A DNA stretch of 64,000 nucleotides from Climacteris rufus (lineage: Eukaryota > Chordata > Aves > Passeriformes > Climacteridae): positions 248,001 through 312,000 of the forward strand of contig VZRZ01001923.1 of assembly GCA_013398175.1 (NCBI GenBank), given 5' to 3'. Below the pieces are notes generated by a model that saw only the letters and a program-made list of their open reading frames with translations, was not told the DNA's origin and searched no databases. Shown here one piece after another: positions 38,273 through 51,657 of this stretch; the first letter of the stretch is position 1, and each line of letters opens with the position of its first letter. Made by a program: the position numbers and the translations under genes.

Positions 38273-39307
38273 TAAAGCTGTGCAGTCTTGGTCACTATTA
38301 GCAGAAGAAGAAAACTTTGCAAAAAACCCCCCATGATTATTGCAGTGAAATCTGTCTGCAAGGATTAGATCATTAATTATTTTTCATGGGTGTGTGCGAA
38401 GGTGGGGAGTTGGTGAAGGCAAGGTGTTCTGCATAAATTCTTCAGAAAGATCCGGGAATGGAGAAATATGGAGTAATTTCTTACACTGTCATGGCAACCA
38501 GCTCTACCCCGAGGAGGCATCTTATCAATTAAGTTAAATAATTAGGAACAACATTGAGTAAAATGAAGAAAAACAGCTTGGAGTCATGTCAGGTGGGAGG
38601 CAGCTAAGCAACTAAACAAAGTAAAAAATATGCCATGTCACTTCTGGAAGACTTCTGCAGAGGCTGAAGGCAGATGTGGAGAGGAGGAAGAAATTGAGGG
38701 AATTAATGAGATAGTGAAAAAAACTCGTTGAAACTTATTCAGATAAAATGGAAAGTGTTTGGGAAAATCCTTAGTTTGTTGAAAATTTATTCTTATTCTA
38801 AATTACGAATTTTGAAGAAAAGTATTGTTACAGACAAAATTGTTTTTTACTTCCTGACTAATCTGTCTCTGTTTTCAAGAGACCTGAAAAGTCCTCTCTT
38901 GCTAGTTCTCTTACTCTGCTTTTCAGATTTGTTTTTTCAGCACTACAAATAAACTGAAGAAAAATCCTTCAGTTGATTTTCTGCTAGAAAGGTTTTAAAA
39001 ATGGGAGGAATCATTATTTTGTTCTTTAAAAACTTTGCTTGGGTGTTGGAAAAGAAGAACATAGTAAAAACATAAGACATTTGACTTGTACTTTCAATTT
39101 AGATCTTTCACAGCTACAAATTCAGACTAAGATTCAGATCAAGGTGTTACTTTTTTTTTTTTGGCTAAAGTTTATCCTATTTCATAGAATAAAAGCAGCT
39201 AAATAATGAAGTAGGGAATAGTAATTTTTAAAACCAGTGCATGTCTCAATTTTATAAAATACTTCATTCTGAATTTCCTAATGAAAAATAGAACAGGGAC
39301 AATTTAC

Positions 39308-39355
39308 ATAAATGATTAAGTATGGAACTTAATAATAAATGATTAAGTATGGAAC
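39308..39355. repeat. perfect 21-nt direct repeat, period 27
   Basis: A 21-nt unit beginning ATAAATGATTAAGTATGG occurs at 39308-39328 and again at 39335-39355, with no differences. The spacer is TTAATA. It is a local tandem duplication in AT-rich intron sequence. Confidence 0.9.
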
Positions 39356-42233
39356 AAAATTGAATAATTTACCTTTCTTTGTAAAATGTATATAATGTGA
39401 AATGTGAAATGACTGTGAAATGATGATGATGGTTATTATTATTCCTAATTCTTACTTAGAATAGGCATGAAGAAAATTAAAATTGTGTCCCAAAAGCCTT
39501 TTTCCCTGCCTTTGGGAAATTTCTCATACAGCTTCTCAAAGGAAAATACACTCATATGTGTTTATTGCCAACCCTAAAACTCACTAACATCAGCAGCTAC
39601 TTTTTATTGACCTCAGTGAATTATAGACCACAGCCTCTGGGAAAAATGACTTCAGATTAATATCATTAAGAACTAAAGCAGGTTAGCTTGCAAATTTGGT
39701 TCAAAGTGTTTTTATTTAGGTTAGGTAAATGTGTTTTAATGTTATGCTTACTAATATGTACTTGCAGGAATAAGCACTTGCATAAAATGAGAAATATGTG
39801 AAAGATTGTTTCTCCCCAGCCATCAGTAGAGGAGATGAAGAGGCTCTGCTCCATGGTTAATAAATCTGAATGCCTAAAAAGATTAAAGGAAATATTTGCA
39901 ATTTGATCAAACAACTGTGGGGAATAAAATGAACTCCTTTGGGATCAGGTTTGTGAAACTGAATAAAAAATGTAAAGAAAAGAGCTTTGCAAAGTCAACT
40001 ACAATTAATAGTTCAGTATAAAATTAATGTACCATACTGCAGAGGCTTGGGGAGAAGCAGGCTGGAAGGCCTGAAGAGATGTGCTAATAAATGGGTTGTT
40101 GAATATCATTTTCATGGGGTTTGAAGACTCCATCCTGCAAGGCTTGCAGCAGTTTCTTACTCACAGAAGTAGTCAATGGTAGGAGAACTGAACATGAGTG
40201 ATAGCTGCAGATGTTTAGTAGCACTCAAAAAACATGAATAAACTGCCAGACTCCCCGTTGCACATGCAGTGCCTGCTCTGTGTGTGATTTCAGATGTCAC
40301 TGTCCCTAACAAAGGACAGTAATGGCACACATGCCCTGCTATGAGTGCCTTGCAACAGCTGAGAAGCAACTGAGGATGGCAAAATAAGTGAGGGGAGACC
40401 CTGCAGCCATTCCCTCAGCTCTCAGCATATGAACAAATACGTCAAAGGCACTGAGGTTGCTTAAATTCACCTCTTGTATTTATAGTTGATCTCACTGATA
40501 CATGAATAAAGACAATAGGATGTTCAGCTAATGGCACCCTGGTGCTGCCAGACTGAAGGGTTAAACACCTCTTTCAGAAATTAATGCTTTCTCCTGATGC
40601 TAAAGAGTTAATGTTCAAGAGCATCCCATCCCATAACGGTTATAGCTGCTGGATCTAATATCAATATTTTTATTTTGTCAGATCTCTCATTTATTTTCAC
40701 TGGACTCTTAGAGTTGGCTTAGTCACTCTTGGATAACATCCAAGAACAGCTTTGTCCCGCTCTGGGAAATAGTCAGTCCTGCTTATAGTAGAAAGATAAA
40801 ATCTTCCCAATTATTGGGATCTAAGCTATGATACTAGCATAAACCTAAAAAAAAAATGTAAAAACAATTTAATTTTGCACAGACTTTTTAAAATTTAACC
40901 TCATGGTTATATCTAAATGCAACTTGGGAGACAGCTTAGGAGAAGGGTCCCTTGTGCTGCAGGTCATCTTTCTGCTGATATTAGGGTTTCTGGTTTGATA
41001 CAGCAATCCCACCACGGAAGTGGCTGTGAAAAGGACTGATGAAATTCAGTGTCAGTGCATGAAAATGAATAGGTAGCTATACCAACCCAATCTAATGTTT
41101 TCTAAATTAGCAGTTACCACCAAGGAATGACATTTGATTCTTACTGCTGAGAGTTTCTTGAAAATATTGATGCAATATTCAGTACCAGTCAACAAAAGGC
41201 AAATAGGATTCCTGGGCAGGCAATTGAAATTAATCTTGTTGCACCTCACTGCACTGCTCTGCAACAAGATGTTGTAAAATTAAAAAGGGTGTCTAAAAAG
41301 TGACAAGAATGAGGCATGGGAATGATGACTGAAAAACACAGTTGGGGGATGTCTTAACAAAAATCAAGAGTGGTGCAGAGGAGGTGAAGAGGAGCAATTA
41401 CTTTCTGGAAAAGTTGGCTGGGGATGGTCAGTGTAAAAGCTGGGACAGCCAGCCTGGCAGAGTAGCTTGAGAAAATAATGTTTTGTGAGGAGAAATGGAT
41501 TTGTGGAATGGTATTAGATATTTTTGGTGGAGATGGTTGATGGCTGATACACAGTGTGGATGCAGTCCCTGGGCTCTGGGTCTGTGGAAATCTGGAAGGA
41601 GTAGCCCAGGGCAGGGATACACTGTGCATCCTCTTTCTTGAGCTCTTCTCATAAGTATCTGGAGGGAGCTGCAGTCAGAGGATGAGTTTTGGCTAGATGA
41701 GCAGTTAGTGTGATGCTGCACATCTCATTTATCACTGTACACAGCTCTGTGTTCCCATCCCAGACATCACCCAGGCTGTGTCTGGAGCTGTACATCAAGA
41801 ACTCCATGGTCCCAAAGAGTAACTTCATTGCGACATCCAAGAGCAGAATAAGTGGATTTTAGTGAAATGGGACATTTAAAAATGTTACGAAACAGCCACA
41901 AGAAAAGCTGAAGGAAAGTGATAAAATACACTCAATTATTCTCCTCAGATACTCTCCAGACATCAGCATAATTTCATTGACTTCAGTGAAATTAGTGTTA
42001 ATGTAGGAATGGAAATGCAGCAAATCTAATTCCAGCATCTCCTTCCTGGAATAGTGAGCAAGAAAACAGAGAGGTAATCAGATAGAAACAAGTGCTGATC
42101 AGAAGGAGTTGGACAGGGAGGAGAAGAGCTCCAGGAGCTGCTGCCAGGAAATAAAGATAGTTCTCCAGTCTCACACAGTCATGGGGAGTTCAGCAATACA
42201 TGCACTGAGGCCAAAATGAAAAACCAGGCTTTA

Positions 42234-42264
42234 TTTTTTTTTGGGGGGGGTGTGTGTGTGTGTG
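42234..42264. repeat. compound simple repeat T9-G8-(TG)7
   Basis: T9 (42234-42242), G8 (42243-42250) and seven TG units (42251-42264) lie end to end. It is an ordinary microsatellite, probably length-polymorphic. Confidence 0.95.
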
Positions 42265-44426
42265 TTTTAGTTTGACAGTGTATACAGTCTTTTGTTGTTA
42301 TTTTGAATATTCTCAAACTGCTTTTGCCAGGAGAACATCAGTGGCTAGCAGTGTTTCCAGGAATGTTTTTTTTAGTTTTGGTATTATGGAGAAGGGGATG
42401 GTGGAGAGCTGTGGGACTGGTGAAAGTAATGTACATGATAATAGTATTTAGAAAGCTTGTTTAATCTGCAAACGGATCTCTTCATAGCCTTCGGAGTGCT
42501 AATGTCCAGTTCTACATAAAAATTTATAAATAAATATGAATATATATATTACTATCTGGATTTGTGATCCTCTGATGGACAATGCAAAATTATTTTTGGG
42601 GTGTTGCCTGCCATTTTGCCATGCCATTGCTCTGTGTCAGAGTGGTTTGTGGCACTTGCAAAGGTGAACACAAGTGTCCTCGTAGGACTGTAGGTGTTCT
42701 CTGAAGGGCCATAAAAACTACCCAAATATACTGCAATTCAAATCAATGTTGTGTGGGAAGTGAAACCCTTTCCTAAGCACATTCCCCTTCCCCAAAGACC
42801 CTTTTCCAGTGGTAAGAAGTGGCTTCATGATAGCACTGAGTGACTGCAAAGCCACAGACCTGCAACAAAGATGGTCCCACCAATGTGCCAGGCTGGGGGC
42901 TGGATGTGCTTTGAATGCATAAATGGTTAATTGGTAATGCTGAATGCCAAACTGAGAGCCCAACTTTCTTCCTCCTCCCAGAAGGATGCAGCACAGAGTA
43001 GGACACATGATTTCATGGTGCATAAAAGTGGGAAACGTGCTTGTTTTCACAGTTAGGTTTCACTTGGCTATTGACTGTTTTACAAGACAGCCACAGAGGA
43101 AGCTCTGGAGAGGCTGTCAGGCTCGGTGACAGCTCAGCATCTGCCACAGCTAAATCAATACTGCCATGAGGGGCGGGTTCCCAAAGTGAATAATCAAAGT
43201 AGAGTAAAGCTAATTCACCTTGAAAGTCTGAAAACATCAGCGTGAAATTTTTTAGACAAAACCAGCATTATTCCATCGAGCGATGAGAGGTGCTGAGGTC
43301 CAGCCCTGCGCTCTGCCCAAGCGTGGGAGTGGGGGCAGGCTGCACACCAGTCACGTGCACAAATGTACTGATAAAATGGAAATCTGGTGCTAATAAATGG
43401 AGCAAAAAGAGGTTTGGATTGGCCCTTATTGCTAGCAGTGTGCTAGAAACTCATGGCTTGGTTTTGTGGAAGATATTCCATTGCAATATAAATTGAGGGT
43501 ATGTGTGAAAATAATGAATGTTCCACTTAGGCTGTTCAGACTTTTTTTTTTTTGCATCAAAATGTTACTTTCTTTCATTGTTCGGGTTTCTAATATTTAA
43601 AGTCAAAATACTGGAAGAAACATGTTTTGCTATGAATTATTTTAGTTTTCTAAAACCTGGAGATGAATTGCTTCAACTTTTTGTGAAACTCTTTATTTTT
43701 TTCCCCCTTGGTTTTAGTGCAAACATATCAGGGAAGAGATAGTTAATCAGAGATAATCTGTCAGAATCAGATGGATACATTTTGGATACAAAAGTTTGCT
43801 AAGCTCTGTCTAGAAGTGCTGAATTTGCAGGATGGAGAATTAGAGGGAAAGTGCCTCTCTAGATGACTTAGATGAGTAAGAAATATCATCATTCAGTTTG
43901 GTGAAGCAATTTTGTGGTCATTTTATGAAGCAGAATTATTCTGAAAATAATAGGATGGAAACATCATCTCCAAATTCAAGGCTTTTAATATTAAGAGTTA
44001 AGCACTTTATTTTGTTACTAAAAATACACTGTAATTATTCACAAAAATCTATCCTCACACAGAGTTCAGGCTGAGTTCTGCTGAATAGAAGCAACATTGC
44101 TTTACCTGTGCTCTGTCTCATTAATATTTTCAGGCAGATATTGAATAAATATGCACTGTTATGGTAACAGGTGTGTTTACCACATCTCTCAGGGCTATAC
44201 ATGGCCTGTGTTTTATAGCTGGAATAATTCCTTTAATTGTCCCAAATCCATTCTTATTATTTGTGCAGAGATAAAAACCAAACATTTAATTAAATGAATA
44301 AGCAAAATTAGATTTGAAAGAAGTAGAAAGAATGAGCAAATTAGAAGACTCAAAGGAAAATTAGCAGCTACAGAATTTCTGAGCCCATTGATGTTGTATG
44401 TTCCCCTTTACACTGACAAGCAGGTG

Positions 44427-44460
44427 TATCTGTGTGTATGTACATATATATGTGTATATT
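44427..44460. repeat. TG/TA-rich simple sequence
   Basis: This is an imperfect alternating purine-pyrimidine stretch containing TGTGTGTATG, TACATATATATG and TGTATATT. It is microsatellite-like and interrupted. A separate A17-type run lies shortly downstream at about 44529-44545. Confidence 0.75.
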
Positions 44461-47400
44461 TGTGAGTATCTAAACCACACCAACATGTAGATTTATACAG
44501 CACAAACTTTTGCACTGACACACACATTAAAAAAAAAAAAAAAAAGAACCTAGGAGCAGAGAGCTAGAAGCATCTTTTCCTACACTCCAGTACTTTGAAG
44601 GTGTGTTTACAAATTTTCCATTATATTTTAACAAGACAGGCAATTTAGGTGGTGTTCCTCAGTGTGCGAGTGATGTTCTGGCATCCTGCCTCCAGCAACA
44701 TTGCTATCCTGAGTTCATCTTAATGTGACAAGAACTTGGTGTCCCACTAAAAAAAAATTCCTTTAAAAGTATTAAAGGAAAAAAAAAAAGAAATCAACAA
44801 GAGAAAAAATGCTCGCGGCTCAAATCCAGCAAGGAGCTGTAAGGTTGTTTCACACAGTGATCCTGACAGCTGCCAACTTTGCTCAGAGAACTTTTTTCTG
44901 GAGATGATCCCTTTGTTTCCTGTACTTCCACTCAGTAGTGCTGGAGACCCTTTGTGTCCTGTACTTGTTACTGGTGACAGTTTTGACACACTGAGGCACA
45001 GTGAGGAAGGCATGGGATGGTTTTGATCCCTGGCTCTTAGTTCTGGGCAGTAACAGGAGTAAGGACAGCACTCTGGGAATATTTTTTTTTGATGGAGAAA
45101 GGAAAGAGAAAGATTTGTGTGATAAGTGGATGATTGTCTGACAGACACAACTGCACTTTTTCTGAAATACTGGAGAGATTTGCATGGAAATGAGGCAATG
45201 TTAGAGATAATGTTCAAAATGGAGAAAATGATAAAGGATGCAGCAAAGTGTGCTAGAGGCACGGAGTTGCTGGCGTTCGTGGTGAACATAATTCTCATGA
45301 ATTTTGGTTAACTCCTGCCTCTCTACTTTCCGTCTACACCCACTGTAATTCCTTTAAGGAAGTGATTGTGTTTTAATTAACATTTACCTTCGCACAGGAC
45401 TTCGTGCAGTGTATGAAATGCTAGATGTGCCATTTGGGAAGGAGGTGATAGGTTTCTGAGGAAACAGGAATGATGAAGCATTGTTATAAGAAATGGTCTA
45501 AGTCATCTCACTAGTTAATTCTTATCTGTGTTTCATACTGTTCTTTGAAATGAAAAGTTAAATATTCCTCTCTCAAAAGCTGTGACCCATTAGACCTAAC
45601 TTCCACTGTGTATGAAATAATGGAAGAAGCCCTAATCAACCTCTTACTTCAGGGCTCTTAGAGGAAACTTTCCAGAATTAAGGCCTTTTCACTGCAAAAT
45701 AAGGATTTTTCAGGCAAAGTGATGCTTTTACCGAGCAGTTAACACGGGGTACTGCTGTTTGCCCTGCTGCCTGTTGTGGTGTAATTGCCACCATTTTTCA
45801 GGCTGTGCCTTCCCATATGTTGCTTAACACCCTTGACTAATGTGATGAGGAAGCAGACCCTAGCAAGACCTGTAAAGCTTTCCAGTAGAAAGAAAATGCA
45901 GGAAATTCAATCCAAATACCAACAGGAACCCCCTGAGCCTGTGCAGGGCTCTCTTTCTGATGGCTGGCACTATTTCTCAGGTGAAGGAACAAAGTAATCT
46001 AATAACGTGAGGTGGCTGTGGAAGGGGATGTTGAGCAGGGAATGTGTGTGCAGACTGTTGTTTGAAGCTGCTTAGCATCAGACCCAGGAGCCCTTGGCCT
46101 CTCATCCTCCGGGGTTTGCAATGAGGAATTATTTTGTCTGTGCTGCTGAATAACCTTAGCCAATTTCAGCATCATTACCACAGAAGAAGAAGCCAAACAC
46201 ACTGGTAACTGTGCACAAAGGTAGCCTTAATTTAAAACTCTGTTTTGCAATACTGTTTCAGCCACTCTTGGCTCACAGCTCTGTGCAAAAAAGCAGCTAG
46301 TCAGCTCATCACATCTGCACAGAGGTGAGGCTTTGGAGCTTTAAAGTACGTATTTTCCATTAGCTGAGCGTGCTTATGAAAAAAAAGTTTCCAGGTTCAC
46401 CATTTAAAAATTAGTGTCTGTAAAAGTGCAGCTGAAAGCCCTTATTTTAATAAGAATTTATGCATAAAGAATGCCAAATGCCTAACTGCCTCCAGAGCAG
46501 CTGTCCCTCTCTTCTGTGCAGTGTCCCCTGTAAGGGGAAGAGCAATGAGTGTGAGTTCCTACAGTTTACTACTGATAATCATCTAATCTACATAATAATT
46601 TAGCTCTTGTCAAGCAAATAGCAGTGTTAACAGGAATTTTACAGACCTATCTTTATTACTATTATCTGTAGTGGCCCGGAGCTTGCTGCCTGGGGCTGCT
46701 TGTGAGAAAGTTTTCTTTCTCATGTAAGTTATTAAAAACAAGAAGATAAGCACCTGTTGTTTTCCGCAGCTGCTGCAGGTCCAGGCATGCTATGTTTTGA
46801 TTTAGGTGGGGTAGAACCCAGCCAACCATACTGGGGGGTAATTAGACACTAGTGAATCATCTACCTGGGTTCCTACCATATAAAAAAGGAATAGGACAAT
46901 AAACAGAGCTCGCTCTCTGCTCTGCTGCGGACTGAGCTGTGTTGCAGTGTCCTTTTTGCACCATAGCGACAATTATCCTCTTAATTTAGAGTTTGCATTA
47001 CTGTAGTATCAGGGAGCTGCTGGATCAGGAGAACAGGGGTGGATGTCAGCTGGACTCACAGAGGAGCTGTGAACCTTTGTGCCTGCACTGTGGGATGTAG
47101 GAATGCATGGATGGCCACAGGTGATGGAAGCACACTGGCCATGGTGGGCATTTGCCCAGACACAGTTGTGTGGAAACTGCCTCCTGATTTCAGCAGTCAG
47201 AGGGTTTCAGTGAGGAGTTCAGAGCTGAAGTTCATTGCTGAATCCAGGCCTTTGCCCATTAGCTTCTCCTCTGCAAAGTGGGTGTAACAATGCATTGTTG
47301 GGGCTTCTAGGAGGATAAATACATTGGATGATGTGGAGTGGGATAATACAGTGATCTGGCTGTAGGGGTAATTGGAAGAAAGTTGGGGTTTTTTTATGTT

Positions 47401-47781
47401 TTGGATGCTTTTGGAAGAAAAATTTAAATGCTAACATGCTCTGATGTTGGTATCTCCTCTCTGTAAATGGGTAGCAATTGTATTTTAAAACACTGAACAC
47501 TGATGTAAAAGTGGTGTCAACATTGCTGGGATGGGGCAGGGTATTTTAAAAGCAAAGTATTTATTTGGGACAAGGATATAGAGTCAAGGTTGGCCTTGTG
47601 AAGACCTGTAAAACCACAGGGTTGTGTTGGTGCTTTCGCTGGCACAGCTGGCAGACAGGAGTGTCCCTGTGAAGGGGAGGTGGGAGGCTGGGGCTGGCAT
47701 CGAAGAAGTGCTATGAAACAGTGAGGAGGGAGGGGGCTTAGCAGGATCATTTTCTTCCAAGTAGTACACTTGGTTGAAACG

Positions 47782-48552
47782 TGTTGGTGGATTTGAGGAA
47801 AGCTATTTCTGTTAAGAAAGTGGCAGCTTTTTGCTGCTGCAGCCTCTCAGAGAGGCTGTTCGGCTTAGGAGATGGGCACTGCCTGGTGTTGCACCAAACA
47901 GAGCCTGCAAATGTTCTGCAAGCTGAGCAGATTCCACAGGGTGCAGTCCTTCAGGCACAGTCTGCTCCAATGTGAGTCCCTCACAGGATCACGAGTTCTA
48001 CCAGGAAACCTGCTCCAGTGTGGGCTCCTCTCCCCACAGGTCTGCAGGTCCCTGCTCCAGCACAGGCCTCCCACGGGTCACTGCCTCCTCTCAGGCACCC
48101 ACCTGCTCCAGCGTGGGGCTCCTCCATGGGCTGCAGGTGGATCTCTGCATCCCCATGGATCTCCATGGGCTGCAGGACACAGCTGCTCACCATGGTCCTC
48201 ACCATGGGCTGCAAAGGAATCCCAGCTCTGGCACTGGAGCACCTCCTGCCCCTCCTTCTGCACTGACCTTGGTGTCTGCAAAGCTGTTCCTATCACATAT
48301 CCTCACCCTGCTCTTCTCTGGCTGAAATTACATCTGCACAATACCTTTTCCTTATTCTTAACTATGTTATCACAGAGGTGTTACCACCATTTCTAATTGG
48401 CCCAGCCTTGGCCAGTGGCATGTCTGTCATGGAGTCACCTGGCCTTGGCTCTGCTGGACGTGGAGGAAGCTTCCAGCAGCTTCTCACAGAAGCCATCCCT
48501 GCGCACACAGAAGCCACCAGTACCAAAACCAGGCCATGCAAACCCAATACAT
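47782..48552 (+). mobile_element. avian LTR-type repeat, ~771 bp, near full length
   Basis: This GC-richer block matches, from memory, a common songbird repeat that starts TGTTGG and ends CAAACCCAATACA, as expected of an LTR (TG...CA). Recognisable blocks are GATGGGCACTGCCTGGTGTT, GTGCAGTCCTTCAGGCAC, CTGCTCCAGCGTGGGGCTCC, ATGGGCTGCAGGTGGATCTC, ACTGACCTTGGTGTCTGC, ATGTTATCACAGAGG, GGCCTTGGCCAGTGGC and AAGCTTCCAGCAGCTTCTCA. The flanking pentamers AAACG (47777-47781) and AAATG (48553-48557) look like a target-site duplication with one CpG-type change. No retroviral genes flank it. Frames of up to 174 codons across it come from the repeat and are not treated as genes. The family name is not certain. 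Confidence 0.7.
47963..48215. repeat. internal degenerate modules of the LTR-type element
   Basis: TGCTCCA recurs at 47963, 48011, 48053 and 48104 (spacing 48, 42 and 51 nt), each followed by an RYGYGRG-like segment and CTCCTC or CTCCCA. After these come three CCATGGGCTGCA units at about 48124, 48165 and 48203. The LTR-type element therefore has a modular, partly tandem interior. The pattern is visible directly, and the cause is unknown. Confidence 0.75.
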
Positions 48553-48730
48553 AAATGTGTATTGGAGTTTTTATCAAACCACTCCTGAATGATAGAACTT
48601 TAATAATATTAAAGCTATCTATCTAAAAATCTTACAGGAATACCTGAGTCCAAAAATTAATCAAAGAAGTAGTTGCAGCAAGCTTCAACATGCAAAAATG
48701 AAAATCTTTATTTTTCCAGGATCAAGGCCT

Positions 48731-49030
48731 CATAGAATCATTTAAGTTGGCAAGGCCCTCTAAGGTCATCAAGTCCAACCCAGCATTCCCAAGCCCACCA
48801 CTAAACCACATCTTCAAGTGGCACATCCAAATGGCTTTTAATTCCCTCCAGGGGTGGTGACTCCACCACTTCCATGGGCAGCCTGTTCAATGCTGAATAC
48901 TCCTTCAGTGAAGAAATTTTTCCTGATTTCCAATCTAGCCCTCCCCTGGCACAACTTGATACGTGGGAGAAGAGACTGATACACCCTCACTAATCTTCTT
49001 TACAATTGCAGTTTAGAGGAACATTGTATA
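48731..49030 (-). mobile_element. CR1 LINE 3'-end fragment with internal deletion
   Basis: Read on the + strand: TCATAGAATCATTTAAGTTGG, AGGTCATCAAGTCCAACCC, CCACCACTAAACCACATC, AATTCCCTCCAGGGGTGGTG, CAGCCTGTTCAATGCTGA and CCTCCCCTGGCACAACTTGA. It then jumps directly to TACGTGGGAGAAGAGACTGA. Compared with the copy at 19.0 kb, about 30 bp containing the CCATTTCCTCTTGTCC segment are missing here. It lies about 180 bp after the LTR-type element. The 3' boundary near 49030 is approximate. Confidence 0.92.
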
Positions 49031-51657
49031 TGCTTAGATTAATAATGCTCTAGCATAGAGCAGGATATAAGGAAAATCAGATTTCTCAATTAAGCCTTCA
49101 GTTCCTTAAGTCAGATGGTCCTATCTGGATGTATTTAGCATATGGTCAGGATAATAAGAGATCTGAAATGCTTTGGGATTATTTAGGTAACTCTGAGTAA
49201 TTTTTTTTCCCAAAGTTCCTTGTTTTTAAATAGGCTAAAAGAATTATTTAACACTATTGCTAAATCATTCAGAAATGTTTTATGTAAGTACAAATATAAT
49301 AACACATTTTATATGTAGAAATATATGATGCTTGGGTCCTTGTATGTAATTTTGGGGTGGTTTTCCACACTGAAGAGTAAAAATAGAAACTAAAATAACA
49401 GTTGAATCACTTACTTTACCTTTAAGACTGAGAAAAAATATTTCTGCATCATTACATAAAATATATCTCTATAAAATTTAGTGAAGACTATTCCAGATTT
49501 ACACACATAGAACAATTAAGTAAATGAGTGTTGCATGACTGTAGGAACATAACAGGAAATGTTTGCAGAAATTCAAATCATTAAAGAGAAGGTGAATAAA
49601 TGCAGTTTGACCTAAGTAGTCCTTTCATGAAATTGGGTAATTTCACCTTCAACCTCATCTCTCCTGCTTATTATAAGCTGAGACTAAATTAGAAGTATTA
49701 AAGTGTATGAATACCTTTAGAGATTTCTTTAGAGATTGTTTAAATACTTTTATGCAAAGAGAGGCACAGTATTTTATTTTCTTTCAGAACCTTTTGCAAA
49801 TGTTTTTTACTGCCAATTCCACCTGCCAAAAGTAATTAAAACACAGCAAAGGTGAAATGCCCTTGGTAGCGCTCCTCTGCCTTTGTTTTTTTAAAGGTGA
49901 GGGATAAGACTCACACTTGTCACTTAAACATTTGCTCATTAAGCAGGGATTCTCTGAGAAATTTTCACTTGCTAATTATGAACACTAATGGTTATTGATG
50001 TAGAGCCTTAAATCTTAGAAGGTAACAGCAGCATTACATGCTCACCAGCGTGTCAAAATTCATTTTTTTGCATACCAAGGCTTGCAAAACTGTAAAAATT
50101 AGCTTTCTGTAAATGATCTGCTTTTCTAGTTATCATGCAGAGAACAGGGATGGGGAGTGGATTTACAGAGAGAGGTGGGTTTTCCATATGAAAAATCTTC
50201 TCTTACCCCCCCAAACCCTGCAAATTGGCCTCAGCAACTACCAGTGTGGGCATGGGGAAGCACCATGAGTGAGGAGAGTCTTTGAGGCACGGCTTCAAAG
50301 CTGTGAAGATCTAATAAGTTCCCTTTAACTGTTTGCCAAAGTCAATCCCCTCCATGCAGTAACCTGTGAGAGAAATGGAGTATTTGGGTGAACTCAACCA
50401 TTTTTACTATTTCCAGTAGGAAAGGAAGGCTTTGGTTTCCAACAGAGGGATAATGCTGAGTTGGTCTGTGCAGACTCCACAGCCTGTAGGCTGGTGGATT
50501 CTGGCTTAGTGAGGCATTTCTGGGTAGTGTTTACAGGGATTTTGTGTGCTTGATCCAATGACTGATTCTATCCTTAATTTCTTGAGGAAACTTGCTTTTT
50601 AAAGTACAACTTTCCAGGACCCTGTATTAGGAGACAGAATTAGAATTTCTCTTCTGGTCGTATATTTTCTACAAATCCTCTCTGCCAAGAGGAGGTGATA
50701 GGTGCCAGTTGCTTCAGACAAGCTGTTTTCACCATGGCATTCTTAGCTGTTTCCAGCCTGGCAGGTGTCAGAATTGAGTCTTTTTCCTGGTCCTACAGGG
50801 CACATTTTCACTCAGTCTGTGTCCTCTGTGTAGGTCTGCATGGCCATTTGGGTTGTAGGCATTGCATTTGCATATGCAATCTAGCTGTAGTTACAGGTTC
50901 TATAAATTTTACTCCTACGGAAAGAAAGCATTTTGGGGGCAATTAGGGCTTCTCTGTACATTTATAGGGATTTGCAGAAGCACCCAATATCAGATGAGAC
51001 GTTGTGCCCTCACATACCTGATGAGATGACTGCATGATAAATCAGCAGCTGCTCAGAAGGATGAGGGATGTTGCACTTAGGAGAAGCGATATTTCATCAA
51101 GTTTGTCCTACTAAAAAGTCCAAAAGAGCAGAGAAAGCTAAAGAAATAAAAAAATCGTGGCATTCATCCATCTAAACTTTTATATAATCCATATGCTTGT
51201 ACTCTTAAGTGTTGATATATCTCTGAATGGATACAGAGGTAGAAAACACCTTTCAGCAGCTTGCAGATACAATGCAGCAATCAGCAAAGCAAGGAAAAAT
51301 CCTACCTTTGCAACAAGCTTTACTTCTGGACGTCACATAGAGTATTCATCTGCTGCATTTTCTAAAACAGAAACCTTGTGTTCATTCTTGATACACATTG
51401 TGTGACCTTGTTTGGTGTGATCTTGTATTTGTGATGAACTTCAACCATCTGATTTCTACCTGGACATACAAAAAGCACTGTGTGAAATGGAAGTACAATT
51501 TTTCTATTAGATAGGTTTTGGGAAAGCACCATGTTTCTTTAAAAATGCCACCTCTGGAATAGGGGCGATGAACAATAGTAAATTAGCGTGAAACAAAGTG
51601 AGATTTCTCAAATGAGGTAGAAATGGGCTGTGTAGAGGGAAGACATTATGCACTCAG

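Noticed and set aside
41345..41850. Possible further CR1 or LINE fragment (GAAGAGGAGCAATTACTTTC, GGTTGATGGCTGAT)
   Set aside because: Only short scattered resemblances were seen, with no run of consensus blocks in order as in the accepted copies.
44747..45298. 183-codon minus-strand frame, possible gene
   Set aside because: It has no recognisable domain or family resemblance, is biased toward low-complexity Ser/Leu/Phe, and ends in translated poly(A/T). It is treated as chance, with the opposite frame noted as a weak curiosity.
47872..48396. 174-codon + strand frame rich in Cys, Ser and Trp, with overlapping frames on both strands
   Set aside because: It lies entirely within the LTR-type repeat, and its composition reflects the tandem TGCTCCA and CCATGGGCTGCA modules.
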